64,000 bases of DNA. Origin: Dendrocalamus latiflorus. Taxonomy: Eukaryota; Streptophyta; Magnoliopsida; Poales; Poaceae. Below are positions 1 to 9,588 of this stretch, piece by piece (the stretch's first letter is position 1; each line of letters starts with the position of its first letter). The DNA lies in assembly GCA_017311315.1 (NCBI GenBank), contig CM029671.1, forward strand, positions 17,978,565 to 18,042,564. The letters run 5' to 3'. The position numbers were made by a program, and so were the translations under genes. Under the pieces are notes generated by a model. That model searched no databases, was not told where the DNA came from, and saw nothing but the letters and a program-made list of their open reading frames with translations.

Positions 1-465
1 GAGAAGGATTACAGGGCAGTTGGTTTTTACTTTGAGCTCATGTGGGGGGAGACCATTTGGAGTGATGGAGTTCAGGAAGTCAATAGGGTAGTTATTTCTT
101 GTATCGTCATCGGCAGAGTCGAAGCTATGATAAACATTTTCCTCACCTGGAAACTTGTCAATCATACTTGCATTTAGCTGATCTACATGTTCATTTTTGG
201 TAGAAAGGATGGCGCGTGTGCTCATATAAGCTGATGATCTTGCATTTTTCTCAAGTGATGGGAAGACTTCTTGAATGAGTTTGTTTATTGAATCTTCGTT
301 GTCTGTATAGCCAATCAAAATATCATCTGGAAGGCGTACATAATCATCTCCAATCGTCTCTTCAGTTCCATTCCCAATTCTAAGGAGGTAATCTGCAAAC
401 CACGGGTCGGATTGAGCCCTCATGTTACGTGACAACCGTATCTTGGTGGACCGGCACAGCAAGTT
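1..465 (-). pseudogene. Helitron helicase C-terminal fragment
   Basis: This 155-codon minus-strand reading frame is open to the window edge. It has the signature of the C-terminal part of the Helitron PIF1-like helicase: LSRNMRAQSDPWFADYLL, then RIGNGTEE, an AILSTKNEHVDQLN block, and YPIDFLNSITPNGLPPHEL. It normally follows roughly 300 or more residues of helicase containing Walker A and B, none of which is present between it and the Rep exon. Directly upstream of the conserved block the frame meets two consecutive stops, so the fragment could only be expressed through splicing. I read it as the far side of an internal deletion. Confidence 0.8.
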
Positions 466-564
466 CCTCCCTAACCTATCTCATCATGTCATTGTTAAAT
501 TCATCTGCTTGACACAAGAAAAGGAACATGAAATAAGTAAATAAAATATTTATTAGAATTATTT

Positions 565-2199
565 TCAATGATTATTACTGCTGAAAATATTACCTGTATC
601 ATTCAGCTCAGGTAGATCATAATTCCTGATATCCTTCCCCATTGATTGAACTAAATCCCGAATGTCTCTACGAACCATTTGTTCTACTGCTGCTGTGTTA
701 GGATTGTCTCGGCTGTAATCTTCAGACAAAGATTCCTTGTGCTTGTCCCACAATCCACGGATGTTGGTGGCCTCACAAAATACAAGAATAGTCGCAAATA
801 ACCTTCGCAGAGCGGCAGGCATCTGAAAAGTTGTTGCCTCACTCAAGCAGTCATCAATCGTTTGATCCCTTTCTATGAGCCCTCTCTTCTCGCATGTTTC
901 TCTGAAAGTAGGGTACGTGATTCCAGCCACTGTCCTTAAATTCTCATATGATGTTGCACCTCGTACATGATTTAGAAGTACTCTCAAGAAATACCTTTCC
1001 CCTTCAGCCGGGTGTGCATACACAATACGCCCCACCTGTCCCCTTTGCTTTCTTGTATGCCACGCCTTCTTACCACTAATCCACCGGTAGTGTTCTGGAA
1101 TCTCTCTATACAAAAATTTCCTTGCATAACTATCAACACGGTTCAACGTGAAGTATTCTGTGAGTGTCGTCATAGTTGCAGATGGCTGATCGACAACATC
1201 TTTGAGATTTGCAGTTTCTTGCATAGTAATAGACTGCATATTAGGTAGATGACACTGGAGCTGCAAAACAGATGGAGAGACTCCAAAAAGGTGGAAGCCG
1301 AAAATCATATGTACAGCTTCCGGAGGTGATATGTATCTAGCATCCATGTATTGACGGATCTCATTGATTACTCCAGCAGGATCAACAGAGAATGATGCAC
1401 GGTCGTGGCCTTTGTGTACATATTTAAACAAGTACTTACAAGCTTTGATGCTTGAGCAAGCTTCAACATTTATGTGGCAGTTATATGTCATGAGCAGCCC
1501 TGGATTGTATGGAACCACCCACCTATTGTCCAACTCGGCACCTCTTACTTTCAAACGCCGTCCATCATCCCTCCTCCTATACAAAGGATATAAATCTTTG
1601 CCTTGCTGTGTTGTTGCACAAAACTGTCTAGGATAGCGAAAGCGACATTCTCCATTAACCATACAAGCACACTTTCTATTCAATACGCCACACGGGCCAT
1701 GCAGCATATGCGTGATGACCAGGCTATGCAACACAGGGTATTTATTCTTGTCTGGTAGCTCTGCAGAAATGACTTTGTCATAAGCATCTGGGGTTGTTAA
1801 CTTACTGCCTTTCTTCATAATCAATAGGATGTGTTCATGTGGAAGTCCCCTCTTCTGGAATTCAGTGACATGGACATATGCTGCCACCTCTCCAAAATAC
1901 TTTTTCTTGATCAATAAATCTTTTATGGACTGCAGCTTGGCCCTGTATACTCTTGAAACAAGGTCTGGCCTATCTTGTGGTTTTTGGCCAGGCTCAAGAT
2001 TTTGAGTAATCTCCTCCCAGTACGGATTGCAAGTCATGGTGATGAAGTAATCTGGTTTTCCAAAACGCTGGACTAAAGCCATTGCATTAAGAAATCTCTG
2101 CATCATGTCACGATCGCCACCAGGGAAACTACGAGGTAGCACTATTCTCTTGCCAACCTCTGAAGCTCTTGTCTCTCCAGCAGAAATTACATCAACCAA
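565..2199 (-). CDS. Helitron Rep (HUH endonuclease) exon
   Basis: This 544-residue open segment carries the Helitron replication-initiator domain, which nicks one DNA strand and joins it covalently to tyrosine. The HUH metal site is visible as HEH at residues 121-123 in GLPHEHILLIM. The two candidate catalytic tyrosines are Y257 and Y261 in YLFKYVHKG. A Cys-rich stretch (CGVLNRKCACMVNGECRF) precedes them, as is usual in plant Helitrons. The first codon is TTG and continues an upstream exon that ends in RAELYQ, so this is not a real start. The segment closes after a DLPELNDTGNIF motif, beyond which a full-length element would continue into the helicase. There are no internal stops, which suggests relatively recent activity or selection on this part. 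Confidence 0.88.
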   Translation of the reverse strand: MVDVISAGETRASEVGKRIVLPRSFPGGDRDMMQRFLNAMALVQRFGKPDYFITMTCNPYWEEITQNLEPGQKPQDRPDLVSRVYRAKLQSIKDLLIKKKYFGEVAAYVHVTEFQKRGLPHEHILLIMKKGSKLTTPDAYDKVISAELPDKNKYPVLHSLVITHMLHGPCGVLNRKCACMVNGECRFRYPRQFCATTQQGKDLYPLYRRRDDGRRLKVRGAELDNRWVVPYNPGLLMTYNCHINVEACSSIKACKYLFKYVHKGHDRASFSVDPAGVINEIRQYMDARYISPPEAVHMIFGFHLFGVSPSVLQLQCHLPNMQSITMQETANLKDVVDQPSATMTTLTEYFTLNRVDSYARKFLYREIPEHYRWISGKKAWHTRKQRGQVGRIVYAHPAEGERYFLRVLLNHVRGATSYENLRTVAGITYPTFRETCEKRGLIERDQTIDDCLSEATTFQMPAALRRLFATILVFCEATNIRGLWDKHKESLSEDYSRDNPNTAAVEQMVRRDIRDLVQSMGKDIRNYDLPELNDTGNIFSSNNH

Positions 2200-2240
2200 A
2201 CCCTACGTGAAAAATAAAAATTTACAGCATGGATGATTAA

Positions 2241-2590
2241 TTAGTGTATATTGATTAGGCTTGAATTGTTGTGACATAATATTTTGCAATAATAAAACAT
2301 TGCATAACTCACCTGATATAGTTCCGCGCGTATGAGTTTTTGGTTATCAGGGTTAGAATACAAATCAAGCCTCATAGACTCGATCTTTATGTACATGTCA
2401 ACGGCCCATTGTTGGAAAAGTCGTCCCCCAAATAGCAATATGTTAAAAAGCCCCTCTCTAACTTGCATAAAAAAACAATAGTACTCTCTTGCTGTCACAA
2501 ATCTTCCAGATTGTCTTTCTTCCACCATGGTACTCATGTATTCACCTTGTTGTACGTCCGCGTCATCCTCACCATGCTCTGTCTCAAATG
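2241..2590 (-). CDS. Helitron N-terminal exon (FVTAREYYC block)
   Basis: This exon belongs to the same Helitron protein. It contains EYMSTMVEERQSGRFVTAREYYC, followed by a REGLFNILLFGGRLFQQWAVDMY block and ending RAELYQ, which runs across an intron into the Rep exon. This block sits directly before Rep in plant Helitron proteins. An AG acceptor near 2585 opens the exon, which begins with an acidic EHGEDDADVQQ stretch before the first conserved residues. The frame is clean. The function of the block in transposition is not established. Confidence 0.8.
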
Positions 2591-2601
2591 GAAATTATAT
2601 A

Positions 2602-2952
2602 TTAGTATGTACCCATGCGTTTTATTAAGGCATTGGAAATTAAATCATGTTCGGTACCTGTTGGATCTGTCGGATCTGTTGCATCTGTTGGATCAACAGA
2701 GGTGTGTCCTTCCATATCAGTCACTATATCATTGTACGGCATAAATTTATTCCAGCCAGTTTCTCCCTTAGGGTAAAATATCGGATATGCCAATGGATCA
2801 TAACATCCATGATATGCTTTGATATAGCGCGGGCGATCCCCTCTGGCATACACAAGCACACTCCTATCAAAACATCTTTGGGGATCATTGCCATCTAACC
2901 AGATAGCCGCCACTTGTGACGCCGTGGGTGCATTGTACCTTGTTTTCAGCAA
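2602..2952 (-). CDS. Helitron N-terminal exon (RYNAPT...FYPKGETGW)
   Basis: This exon of the Helitron protein carries RYNAPTASQVAAIWLDGND and, further on, YDPLAYPIFYPKGETGWNKFMPYN, both hallmarks of the conserved N-terminal domain of plant Helitron proteins. The true exon probably starts at about 2938 after an AG acceptor. It ends near a CAG/GTACC donor around 2660, after a DPTDATDPTDPTG repeat encoded by an imperfect microsatellite. Confidence 0.78.
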   Translation of the reverse strand: MLKTRYNAPTASQVAAIWLDGNDPQRCFDRSVLVYARGDRPRYIKAYHGCYDPLAYPIFYPKGETGWNKFMPYNDIVTDMEGHTSVDPTDATDPTDPTGTEHDLISNALIKRMGTY

Positions 2953-2974
2953 AGAAATATATGTATAAAATCAA

Positions 2975-3733
2975 TCATTGATTTATTAGTAAAAATAAAT
3001 CAAATTTATTTGTAGAATAAAAATATTTTGCAATACATAAACATATCCCTGAACATGTGTACCTTCGTTGGTCTGGCGTGACATTAGTATTGAGTTCAAT
3101 TACATAGTCATCAAGATTTGGAATAGCTCCAACTCTGTTAAAGGTCTGTACATATGGGTTGCCTTCCATTATTCGCAGCACAGTTCTGATAAGATTGATA
3201 TTTAGGTCAGGCGATCTCTGTACTCTGTGCGCCAAACTGTCATCCTCCGTATCATAAAAGTAGAGTTGCAAGTGGCGAGGCCCTTTAGAACCTAGAACCA
3301 ATTGGTCCAGGCGATGGTACAAGGCCCCATGCACACGAAATGTATATATACCAGTCCCTGCCGCGGTGGCAACTCGTCGATCCAAGGTTACTCCAAGGCT
3401 CGTGAAAGAGAAATGAGCGTTGAAGTACCGAATATTTTGCCTGAAATATTTTGCATCATTATCTACCTGACTTGTGAATAACCTTTTTAATTCAGTAGGC
3501 ACCTGTGGAACATGTACTTTTATCTTTCCTTTTCTGCAACAGAATCTAGGTGGTTCATATTGAAATCTCATTGCTGCACAGTACAAGCAGTTAGGCACCT
3601 TTCTCAAAACATGGCGCCTATCAGGAAAATTTTGGTAGACATAATCATAAGGATCTTCATTGGTATTCAAATCAACACCATTGACACTGACACGATAGGA
3701 CTCGAAGGCACCATCTGTTATGAAAGCAAGCAC
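2975..3733 (-). CDS. Helitron N-terminal exon (first recognisable)
   Basis: This is the most N-terminal recognisable piece of the Helitron protein. Blocks seen include HVLRKVPNCLYCAAMRFQYE with a CxxC pair, CCRKGKIKVHVP, and LYFYDTEDDSLAHRV, followed by an ELNTNVTPDQR end at a GAAG/GTAC donor near 3062. The reading frame beyond this donor (IAKYFYSTNKF) is intron. A further upstream mini-exon around 3800-3870 (KAERTALGEITNNN) is plausible but weak. No stops occur in the exon. Confidence 0.78.
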   Translation of the reverse strand: MLAFITDGAFESYRVSVNGVDLNTNEDPYDYVYQNFPDRRHVLRKVPNCLYCAAMRFQYEPPRFCCRKGKIKVHVPQVPTELKRLFTSQVDNDAKYFRQNIRYFNAHFSFTSLGVTLDRRVATAAGTGIYTFRVHGALYHRLDQLVLGSKGPRHLQLYFYDTEDDSLAHRVQRSPDLNINLIRTVLRIMEGNPYVQTFNRVGAIPNLDDYVIELNTNVTPDQRRYTCSGICLCIAKYFYSTNKFDLFLLINQ

Positions 3734-4082
3734 TGGCCGTCATTACACAACATTAATAAGCGAAACATATCGAAAGCAATTCCGTCACAGCCGAGGAAGC
3801 GCTCATACCTGTGTTGTTGTTTGTTATCTCGCCTAAAGCAGTGCGCTCTGCTTTCTGGTTTGACATGTCCTTTTTTTATTTAACCAGCCAACAACATGCA
3901 AAACCAACCTGAGGAAGATTCAATCACCAATGTTTAAAATCGCAACAGTTTTAAATTATCATATTGAGATGAGAATGCAATCATGACCTTGCTTTGCTAT
4001 ATCCAACAGATTAAAAAACACTTTAAATTCAATTCCTGTATTGGATTTGGATCCGTAGGAAACTGAAAGCTGCAAATATAAA

Positions 4083-4480
4083 TTGAGCACGAAAGTATCA
4101 CGACCTTCGCGGGAGGTGGCGGTCGGGAGTCAGCTTCGCGGGAGGCGGCGGCCGGGAGGACGCCCGACGGCACCACGATCTCGGCCGCGCCGTCGAAGCC
4201 CAGGAGGAACGCGCGGTCCAGGTCCCCTGCCGCTGCGTCGCAGCGTCTCAGGTCTACCCGCGGCCGCGTCTACCCAGGAGACGATCCAGGACACGAACCG
4301 TCGCCAACCTGCATGCATGCGAGCCGCGAGCGTCAGGGACGCGGGAGGGGGTACTGCAGATCCATTGAAGGATGACCGTTGGATATGGTTGAGTAAGGAG
4401 AGAGAATGGAGGAGAGTTAATCTGGTGCATACGTTTTTAGGATGGTGTATTTCTGGGTGCATATTGTGGTGTGGACGTAG
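4083..4480. other. GC-rich block, probable captured gene fragment
   Basis: A sharply GC-rich patch lies inside AT-rich surroundings, just upstream of the Helitron coding region. Both strands are open here (Arg/Pro/Gly-rich translations), which is expected from composition alone, and I recognise no protein. Helitrons often carry pieces of host genes, so capture is possible, but the Helitron border is not defined here. I do not call a gene. Confidence 0.35.
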
Positions 4481-4559
4481 TTAAGGTCATGACTTTGGAG
4501 CAGGTAATTGTTGGGTGGATGTAGGATAATTTTAACCGGTGGTTTATAGGGGTAAAGAT

Positions 4560-5045
4560 ACATGCTTTTCAAAGCACATGAGATCGAATCCACCAAGTTC
4601 TCAGCTTGTCTTTGACCTAAATCACTTCCCTAAGCATTATGGTTTTGATCCAAGGTAGCTTTCGGTATTTTAGTCAATTTGCCAAAATATCGTTTCTTAA
4701 CCTGGTCTTTATCTTCCCTTGCAAGCAATTACTATGCTTGCCACGTGCAGATACACTACTAGCTTACTACACGTTGGTAAGTCTCTTTCATTTTGATTCT
4801 ACCAGACCATGTCTCATTGGAGCAACCAAGCTACATGGTGCAACCTGTCGCTTGAATCTTCCCTTCAATATTTTTCATATTTCTCGTGCCATGCTTGAGC
4901 TCCGCTATCTCATCCAGCATCCTTGATCGTTTTGGGTCCCGACTCCTCTGAGCATAGCCTTGATCCTCCCATTGACCATGGTTGGCTCTAAACCTCTCTG
5001 CTCATCCAAAGATAAAGAAATTATTTATGGGCACAAGTTCTTCCC
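4560..5045 (+). repeat. Dispersed repeat, copy A
   Basis: This stretch aligns along most of its length with 28650-29135 in the same orientation. Shared landmarks in the same order include GATCCAAG, CAAAATATC, GCAAGC then ATGCTTACCACG-like text, CACTAGCTT, TTCAATATTT, TCTCGTGC, CTTGATCGTT and CATCCAAAGA. The copies are clearly diverged. There is no coding potential. It looks like non-coding LTR-retrotransposon sequence, but no LTR ends were found, so the class is an inference. Confidence 0.7.
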
Positions 5046-5990
5046 CACTGCCGCCCCTCCTTCTCCCTAACTTCAGCCAGTAGTGATGCGGAAAGGCAGC
5101 GGCACTTCTTCCCCAAATCCAATTAGATTCGGCTATCCCCGTTCCCACTACCGCCAGATCTAGCCATGCCCATCCCTGCGGCTTCTGGATCTGGTGTCCC
5201 TCCGTCTTCCTCTACCTCGCCGACATCAGCGTCCATAAGTAGCACAACGCCGGCACCAGATCTAGTGCCCCTCGACCTGTCCCTAACTCCGTCTCACTCC
5301 CGACCGGCGATGCTACCTATGATATACTTTACACTGTCATATTCACACCAGAACTAAAGGTATGATGCTTACTTGCAGTAGCATGCACATGTCATAGCAA
5401 TTTCTAGGAGTCCATATTTTTGGAGCATTTGTGAATATCATTGAGAATTATTCTTGTCTGATGATTGCATGTGAAATTTTGCAGATCATGTCCTAGGTAA
5501 TTCAAGCATTTGCTAGGATAGCTTGCAAACTTCTTCTTGAGCTGAATTGTTCAGCTTAACTGAATTTAATTTATCATCTTTTATTTACACTACTCTTTGC
5601 TGATCCTCTCATGAGAATTTGAACAAGAATATAACATCTCTTACTTTTATTTGAACAAATATTGTAAGTAGTTTTGTTTACATGTACATCTACATGTTTT
5701 TATTGGTCAGTCCATTTTATTGTCTGTATTTAAACACAGAAACTTTAGTAGAATGAAAAGAATGATGATAGTTGCTATAATTCACAAACTTTAGGTTGGT
5801 GCTTCTCTATTTACTTGATATTTACTTTTGCCAGAACATGGAGAAGACATTCAATATAGTCATGGATCATTTTGGGTTTACATGCTCTACTCTACTGCTG
5901 ATTCTCATTCACATGTTATTTAGTAAGAAGTATGTTTACTGCAGCTTGGTTTGCAAGCTGGAAACAAGTTTGATCTTGTTATGGCAGCTA
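5046..5990. other. Intergenic, no gene seen
   Basis: A short GC-rich patch (about 5046-5320, Ser/Pro-rich translation MPIPAASGSGVPPSS) grades into AT-rich DNA with no recognisable protein, RNA or complete element. The patch resembles the start of many grass first exons by composition only. Confidence 0.5.
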
Positions 5991-5994
5991 GGCT

Positions 5995-6137
5995 TGCGAG
6001 CCGCCTCGAGCTAGCTCGAGCCACCTTTCAAGCCGAGCCAAGCAGTGTTTTTGGCTCGTTTTTTAAACGAGCTGAGCTATAGTTAAACTGAGCTTGGGGG
6101 AGCCTGGCTCGAGCCGGCTCAGCTCGGCTTGTTTTCA
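5995..6137. mobile_element. Short GAGCTCGGCTCG-type MITE
   Basis: This block is made of variants of the words GAGCC, CTCGAGC and AGCTCGGCT. It ends in TTTTCAGCCCTA, whose reverse complement resembles the left edge TAGGCTTGCGAGCC. It belongs to the same sequence family as the larger element at 49279-49794. No clear target duplication is visible here, so the edges are approximate. Confidence 0.6.
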
Positions 6138-7380
6138 GCCCTAGCTGCATGCGAGATTGTGGAAGATGATCTCGAATTTTCTTTTTCTAGAATACGTACG
6201 TACGCTTGCAGGAGAGCTACGCATTCTTTCAATAAAGAAGAGAAAGACAACCGCGAGTCCGCAACCAGCACGCTCAAAAGAGCTGCCGAAATCAAGTTAC
6301 AACCACGAGAAAACAGAAAGATGATCTTGAAATGAACAGATGGCAAAAGACAACGAGTTTTTTTTTTAAAAAAAAGGAAAATGCAAGTGCAACTAGTGAT
6401 CACCGTTGCTCCATCAATCGATTGGAAGAATATGTCGACCGTAGCAATCGACCATGGGTCGAGAACATATTAATTGGATCGCCATGATCAAATAAGAAAA
6501 GTTTTTTTTTTATGAGAAACCAAATAAGAACAGTGACCAAAGGGATCGGTGTCCTAGATTTATAAAGATAGCCCAGGCGATCAAGGTGATGCAAGCAAAT
6601 CTTTCGGGGGTACGTACAGATTTATTTGGCATGCCCAATCAATAACAATACTTACATATGTGGCGATCGAGACGATGCAAACAAATTTCTCGGGGTACTT
6701 AGACCAAATAAACACTAAACGGAAGAAAAAGTTAATTATGCTACTGAATCATACATATGTTTATTAAAGTGCATATTACAACCACTCAATCATTTTTTTT
6801 CTACATTAAAGCAAGGATATAGATTAAAAATATTGCAATAACTACACTTGGATCTAATAGCTATGTTTTGATTTACTTAATGGATTTATATTGTGGAACC
6901 AGAAAAATAAGACTTATATGGTAGTAGGATGGAGGGAGTAATTAATAAAACGCCATTCTATCTCTTTCGGTGATCAATACATCACTCTTAATTTCTTGTT
7001 CCGACGCAATCACCCTAGCTAGTACTCTAGTACATGTCACCATTTACACCAGAGCAACGACCTGGCAATTCATGTTCTCAAAAGTCAGCCATGGACCATG
7101 CACAGGTGAGATCATCATCATGTATGCACGGGAGATATCAATAAAAACTAAGACCAACATCTTCTTAATTAATGAATATATTGATAAGTACTCTATTCTA
7201 TATTATCATCTAAAAGTAAGAGATCGGCATGACATGAATCTTCCTACACCTCCCAACTCTCCAAGTGTGGTGGTCTATCTGATGGTTCATGCATACATTC
7301 AGAATTGCAGACCATGGTTCAGACCATATTGGCATATACAATGACACTTCAGAGATTTTGATTGAGCATCGATCCTAGTC
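6138..7380. other. Intergenic; Stowaway-like end at about 6924-6940
   Basis: This is AT-rich DNA without a gene. The string GTAGGATGGAGGGAGTA at 6924-6940 matches the conserved right end of Stowaway (mariner-type) MITEs with its TA target site. A matching left end was not found, so only a remnant is claimed. Translations in the region have no recognisable domains. Confidence 0.5.
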
Positions 7381-7434
7381 TGATGCTGCCTAAACTAGTA
7401 CGTTTCCTGATACTGCCTAAACTAGTACGTTTCT
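7381..7434. repeat. Two-copy tandem repeat, 27 bp
   Basis: Two adjacent 27-base copies share the core TGCCTAAACTAGTACGTTTC and differ at two positions. It is a local duplication with no sign of function. Confidence 0.9.
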
Positions 7435-7912
7435 CTAGTAATGATTGTTAGAATAGTCTCACATTAGTTGTGAAAGACCGAAAGGATAAAAGATCTAACT
7501 TAAAAAAATGGAAGGGTCCCTAACCTCATCGGCTATACGCTTCTCCTGGAAATATGATGTCATATTCTTTCTTCTGTATGAGAGAGAGAGGTGATGTGAT
7601 GATGGTTTGGTTTCGAGCTGTCATCCGATCGATTGGGTACCAGAAAGTTTGGATCAACCGAAAGCATTGAAGCCAAAGCCTTGACGGCCATTCATGGTCA
7701 GTTCAATTGGTCTGCACTGCACCAAGGAACTGCCCAATCCAGCAATCCTTAACTATCACCGACCTGTGGGCCCCAATCCCACTAATAGTAGTCTAGCAAG
7801 GGAAGGACGGAATAATTTCGCATAAATAAGCCTTCACATTTTATTAGGGATGGTAGTGCACTCTTTGAACTGAATTCAAGACCATGCAAACCCTGCATCT
7901 GTCTCCCTCTGC
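7435..7912. other. Upstream region of the 8082 gene
   Basis: This is non-coding sequence between a tandem duplication and the TATA box of the small gene. It contains a short AG run (GAGAGAGAG near 7580) and no recognisable transposon ends. It presumably holds the promoter of the 8082 gene, but no specific elements can be assigned. Confidence 0.4.
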
Positions 7913-7924
7913 TATACATATAAA
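7913..7924 (+). promoter_or_regulatory. Probable TATA box of the 8082 gene
   Basis: TATACATATAAA contains a perfect TATAAA core at 7919-7924. It lies about 160 bases before the ATG at 8082, which would leave a 5' leader of roughly 130 bases rich in CTC and TCT words, typical of grass leaders. Assignment rests on position and motif only. Confidence 0.55.
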
Positions 7925-8081
7925 CCTCCTCGCATCTATCTCCCCATCGATCTCTTCTTCTCGTTACATATTTCCCACAAGAAAAGAAAAAGAAAACGCA
8001 AGTTATTAGCAGTGTAATTAACGAGAGGGAGGAAGGATTAAGGTGTGCGTGCGCGGGTGAGTGATTAATTAGCGGCGGGCA

Positions 8082-8549
8082 ATGAGCCGCGGGGGCAGCA
8101 GCATTAGCAAGCTGGTGAGCTGGTTCTGGCGGGCGCCGAGGCGGGCGCTGGGCCGCGCGCGCGACCTCTACGTTCGGAGCCTCACCGGCTGCGCCGGCCA
8201 CCTCCCGGCCGGCGCCGCCTTCGGCTACCCTTCCTTCGCCGCCGCACCCCTGCCCAGGGCCGACAGCTTCGTCTCGTCCCGCCGCTCCGGCTCCTGCCAC
8301 GACGACGACGACCTGCGGGAGCTCATACGCGCCGCGTCGCAGAGGCGGGCGGCCGAGGCAGCCGCGGCGGCCGCAGAGCCGGAGACCGTGCCCAGGAGCC
8401 AGAGCGTGGCCATGGCGAGGATCGACGAGGACCGGCCGTGCGAGTTCGCCGTCGCCGGTGCCGGCGTGGTGTTCCCCAGGAGCCGGAGCTGCGCCGTCGG
8501 CGCCAGCCGGACCGGTGGACAGAGGGGGAGGGTGGCGGCCCTGGCTTAA
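8082..8549 (+). CDS. Uncharacterised plant-specific 155-aa protein
   Basis: This is a single-exon gene with strong grass-type GC content. Three blocks look like conserved family motifs rather than random sequence: an N-terminal WFWRAPRRALGRARDLYVRS (residues 14-33), an acidic DDDDLRELIRAAS block (74-86), and the C-terminal pair MARIDEDRPCEF (111-122) and FPRSRSCAVG (131-140). They recall small uncharacterised proteins of flowering plants with the order RDLYV-RS, ELIRAAS, IDEDKPCEF and PRSRS. No signal peptide, membrane segment or catalytic motif is seen. The serine in RSQSVAM and the RSRS element could be phosphorylation sites (inference). The ATG is the first after the TATA-proximal leader. 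I do not know the function. Confidence 0.85.
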   Translation: MSRGGSSISKLVSWFWRAPRRALGRARDLYVRSLTGCAGHLPAGAAFGYPSFAAAPLPRADSFVSSRRSGSCHDDDDLRELIRAASQRRAAEAAAAAAEPETVPRSQSVAMARIDEDRPCEFAVAGAGVVFPRSRSCAVGASRTGGQRGRVAALA

Positions 8550-8553
8550 TCAA

Positions 8554-9020
8554 GCCGCCCGTGATCGATTCTTGCTCGGTACTGCAAAACTGCAGATGGA
8601 TGGGTGGGTCGATCTTGTGGATAGGCCCTGACGAACAGTACAGGGCATTATCTTCGTTTGGTTTTAAGCGTTATTATCTCTTTTTTTTTTTTGTTCTTCT
8701 CTGTTTTCTTTCTTTTTTAGGCTGCAGAAATCTGCTGTTGTGCTATGAACTTTGCTGTTTAATTGCTCCTGTGCCTCTTTCTTGTTCTTCTACCGTTTTG
8801 TTTGGGATTATTCCTGCGTGTTTGTAAAAAAAAAAAACCGATAAAGGAAGGATATTGATTATTCGTTTCTGCTTGCTTGAGGTAGGGTAAACAGAGTGGA
8901 ATCCTACTTTGAAGTAATTTTCGAGGGTATACGATTCCTCGAGAGCTTTTGTCTTAGATTTCACTGTACGACCTTTTACTCTTACTAGCAGTATGATTTT
9001 TACCCTTCTCATGTTACCAA
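8554..9020. other. 3' flank of the 8082 gene
   Basis: AT-rich downstream sequence with T-rich runs and an A12 tract near 8826. It is probably the 3' UTR and early intergenic region. No further gene is seen. Confidence 0.5.
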
Positions 9021-9023
9021 TTA

Positions 9024-9585
9024 GGCCCCGTTTGGCACAGCTTATTTTTTTGTTTCAGCTTCACGAGCAGCTTCACCGATGAAGCTAAATCTGTTTTGGA
9101 AAACTGTTTGGCAAAACAGCTTCACCAACAGCTTCATGCATGGCTGAGAGAGGACAATTGTCCAAGATGCCCCTGTCTACCTGACTTGTTCTAACATTTG
9201 GAGTTGTATGTATGTATATGGTCATATGAATTAAAAAATAATATATTTGAATGAATATGAATTAAAACATTAAAATAAAAAATAATAAAAAATTAAAATC
9301 ATTAGGAAGCAATATTAGTGACTTGTTTATGTTTCGTGAACGGGATGGACTAGTGGCAAATGCGTGTAATTTTGGTGAACCAGAGGGGCAGTGGGTTCCT
9401 AGGACTGCATGCCTGAGGGAGAGAGCTGTGAAAAGCTACTTTTTCAGCTTCACCTCTCCCCATTCCTTTGTGAGAGCAGAAAAAAAGGAGTTTCACTCAT
9501 GAAGCTGTTTGCAAAAAAGGTGTTTGGCAAAAAACAGCTCACAACAGCTCATGAAGCTGTTGGTGAAGCTGTGCCAAACAGGGCC
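9024..9585. mobile_element. Tourist-like (PIF/Harbinger) MITE with TTA duplication
   Basis: The element has terminal inverted repeats: GGCCCCGTTTGGCACAGCTT on the left, matched on the right by the complement of AAGCTGTGCCAAACAGGGCC (one mismatch). TTA flanks it at 9021-9023 and 9586-9588, the target size of Tourist/PIF elements. The interior contains further sub-terminal repeats of GCTTCA and GAAGCTG. There is no transposase. Confidence 0.85.
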
Positions 9586-9588
9586 TTA

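Larger units (their letters stand above)
1..3880 (-). mobile_element. Helitron, 5' part, multi-exon, internally deleted
   Basis: This is a rolling-circle (Helitron) transposon read on the minus strand. Its conserved N-terminal region, Rep endonuclease and the tail of a PIF1-type helicase appear in the right order from about 3.8 kb down to base 1. The coding sequence is split by short introns; for example, a segment ending in VTPDQR joins through GT and AG borders to one starting RYNAPT. The helicase centre with its Walker motifs is missing: the Rep exon and the helicase tail lie only about 100 bases apart. The element runs off the window, so its 3' hairpin and CTRR end cannot be seen. I did not find a convincing 5' TC terminus; it should lie above 3.8 kb. 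Family assignment is secure. Whether this copy can move is doubtful. Confidence 0.9.

Noticed and set aside
4083..4484. 133-codon open frame, Arg/Pro-rich
   Set aside because: High GC makes both strands open; no domain, no splice context, no recognisable motif.
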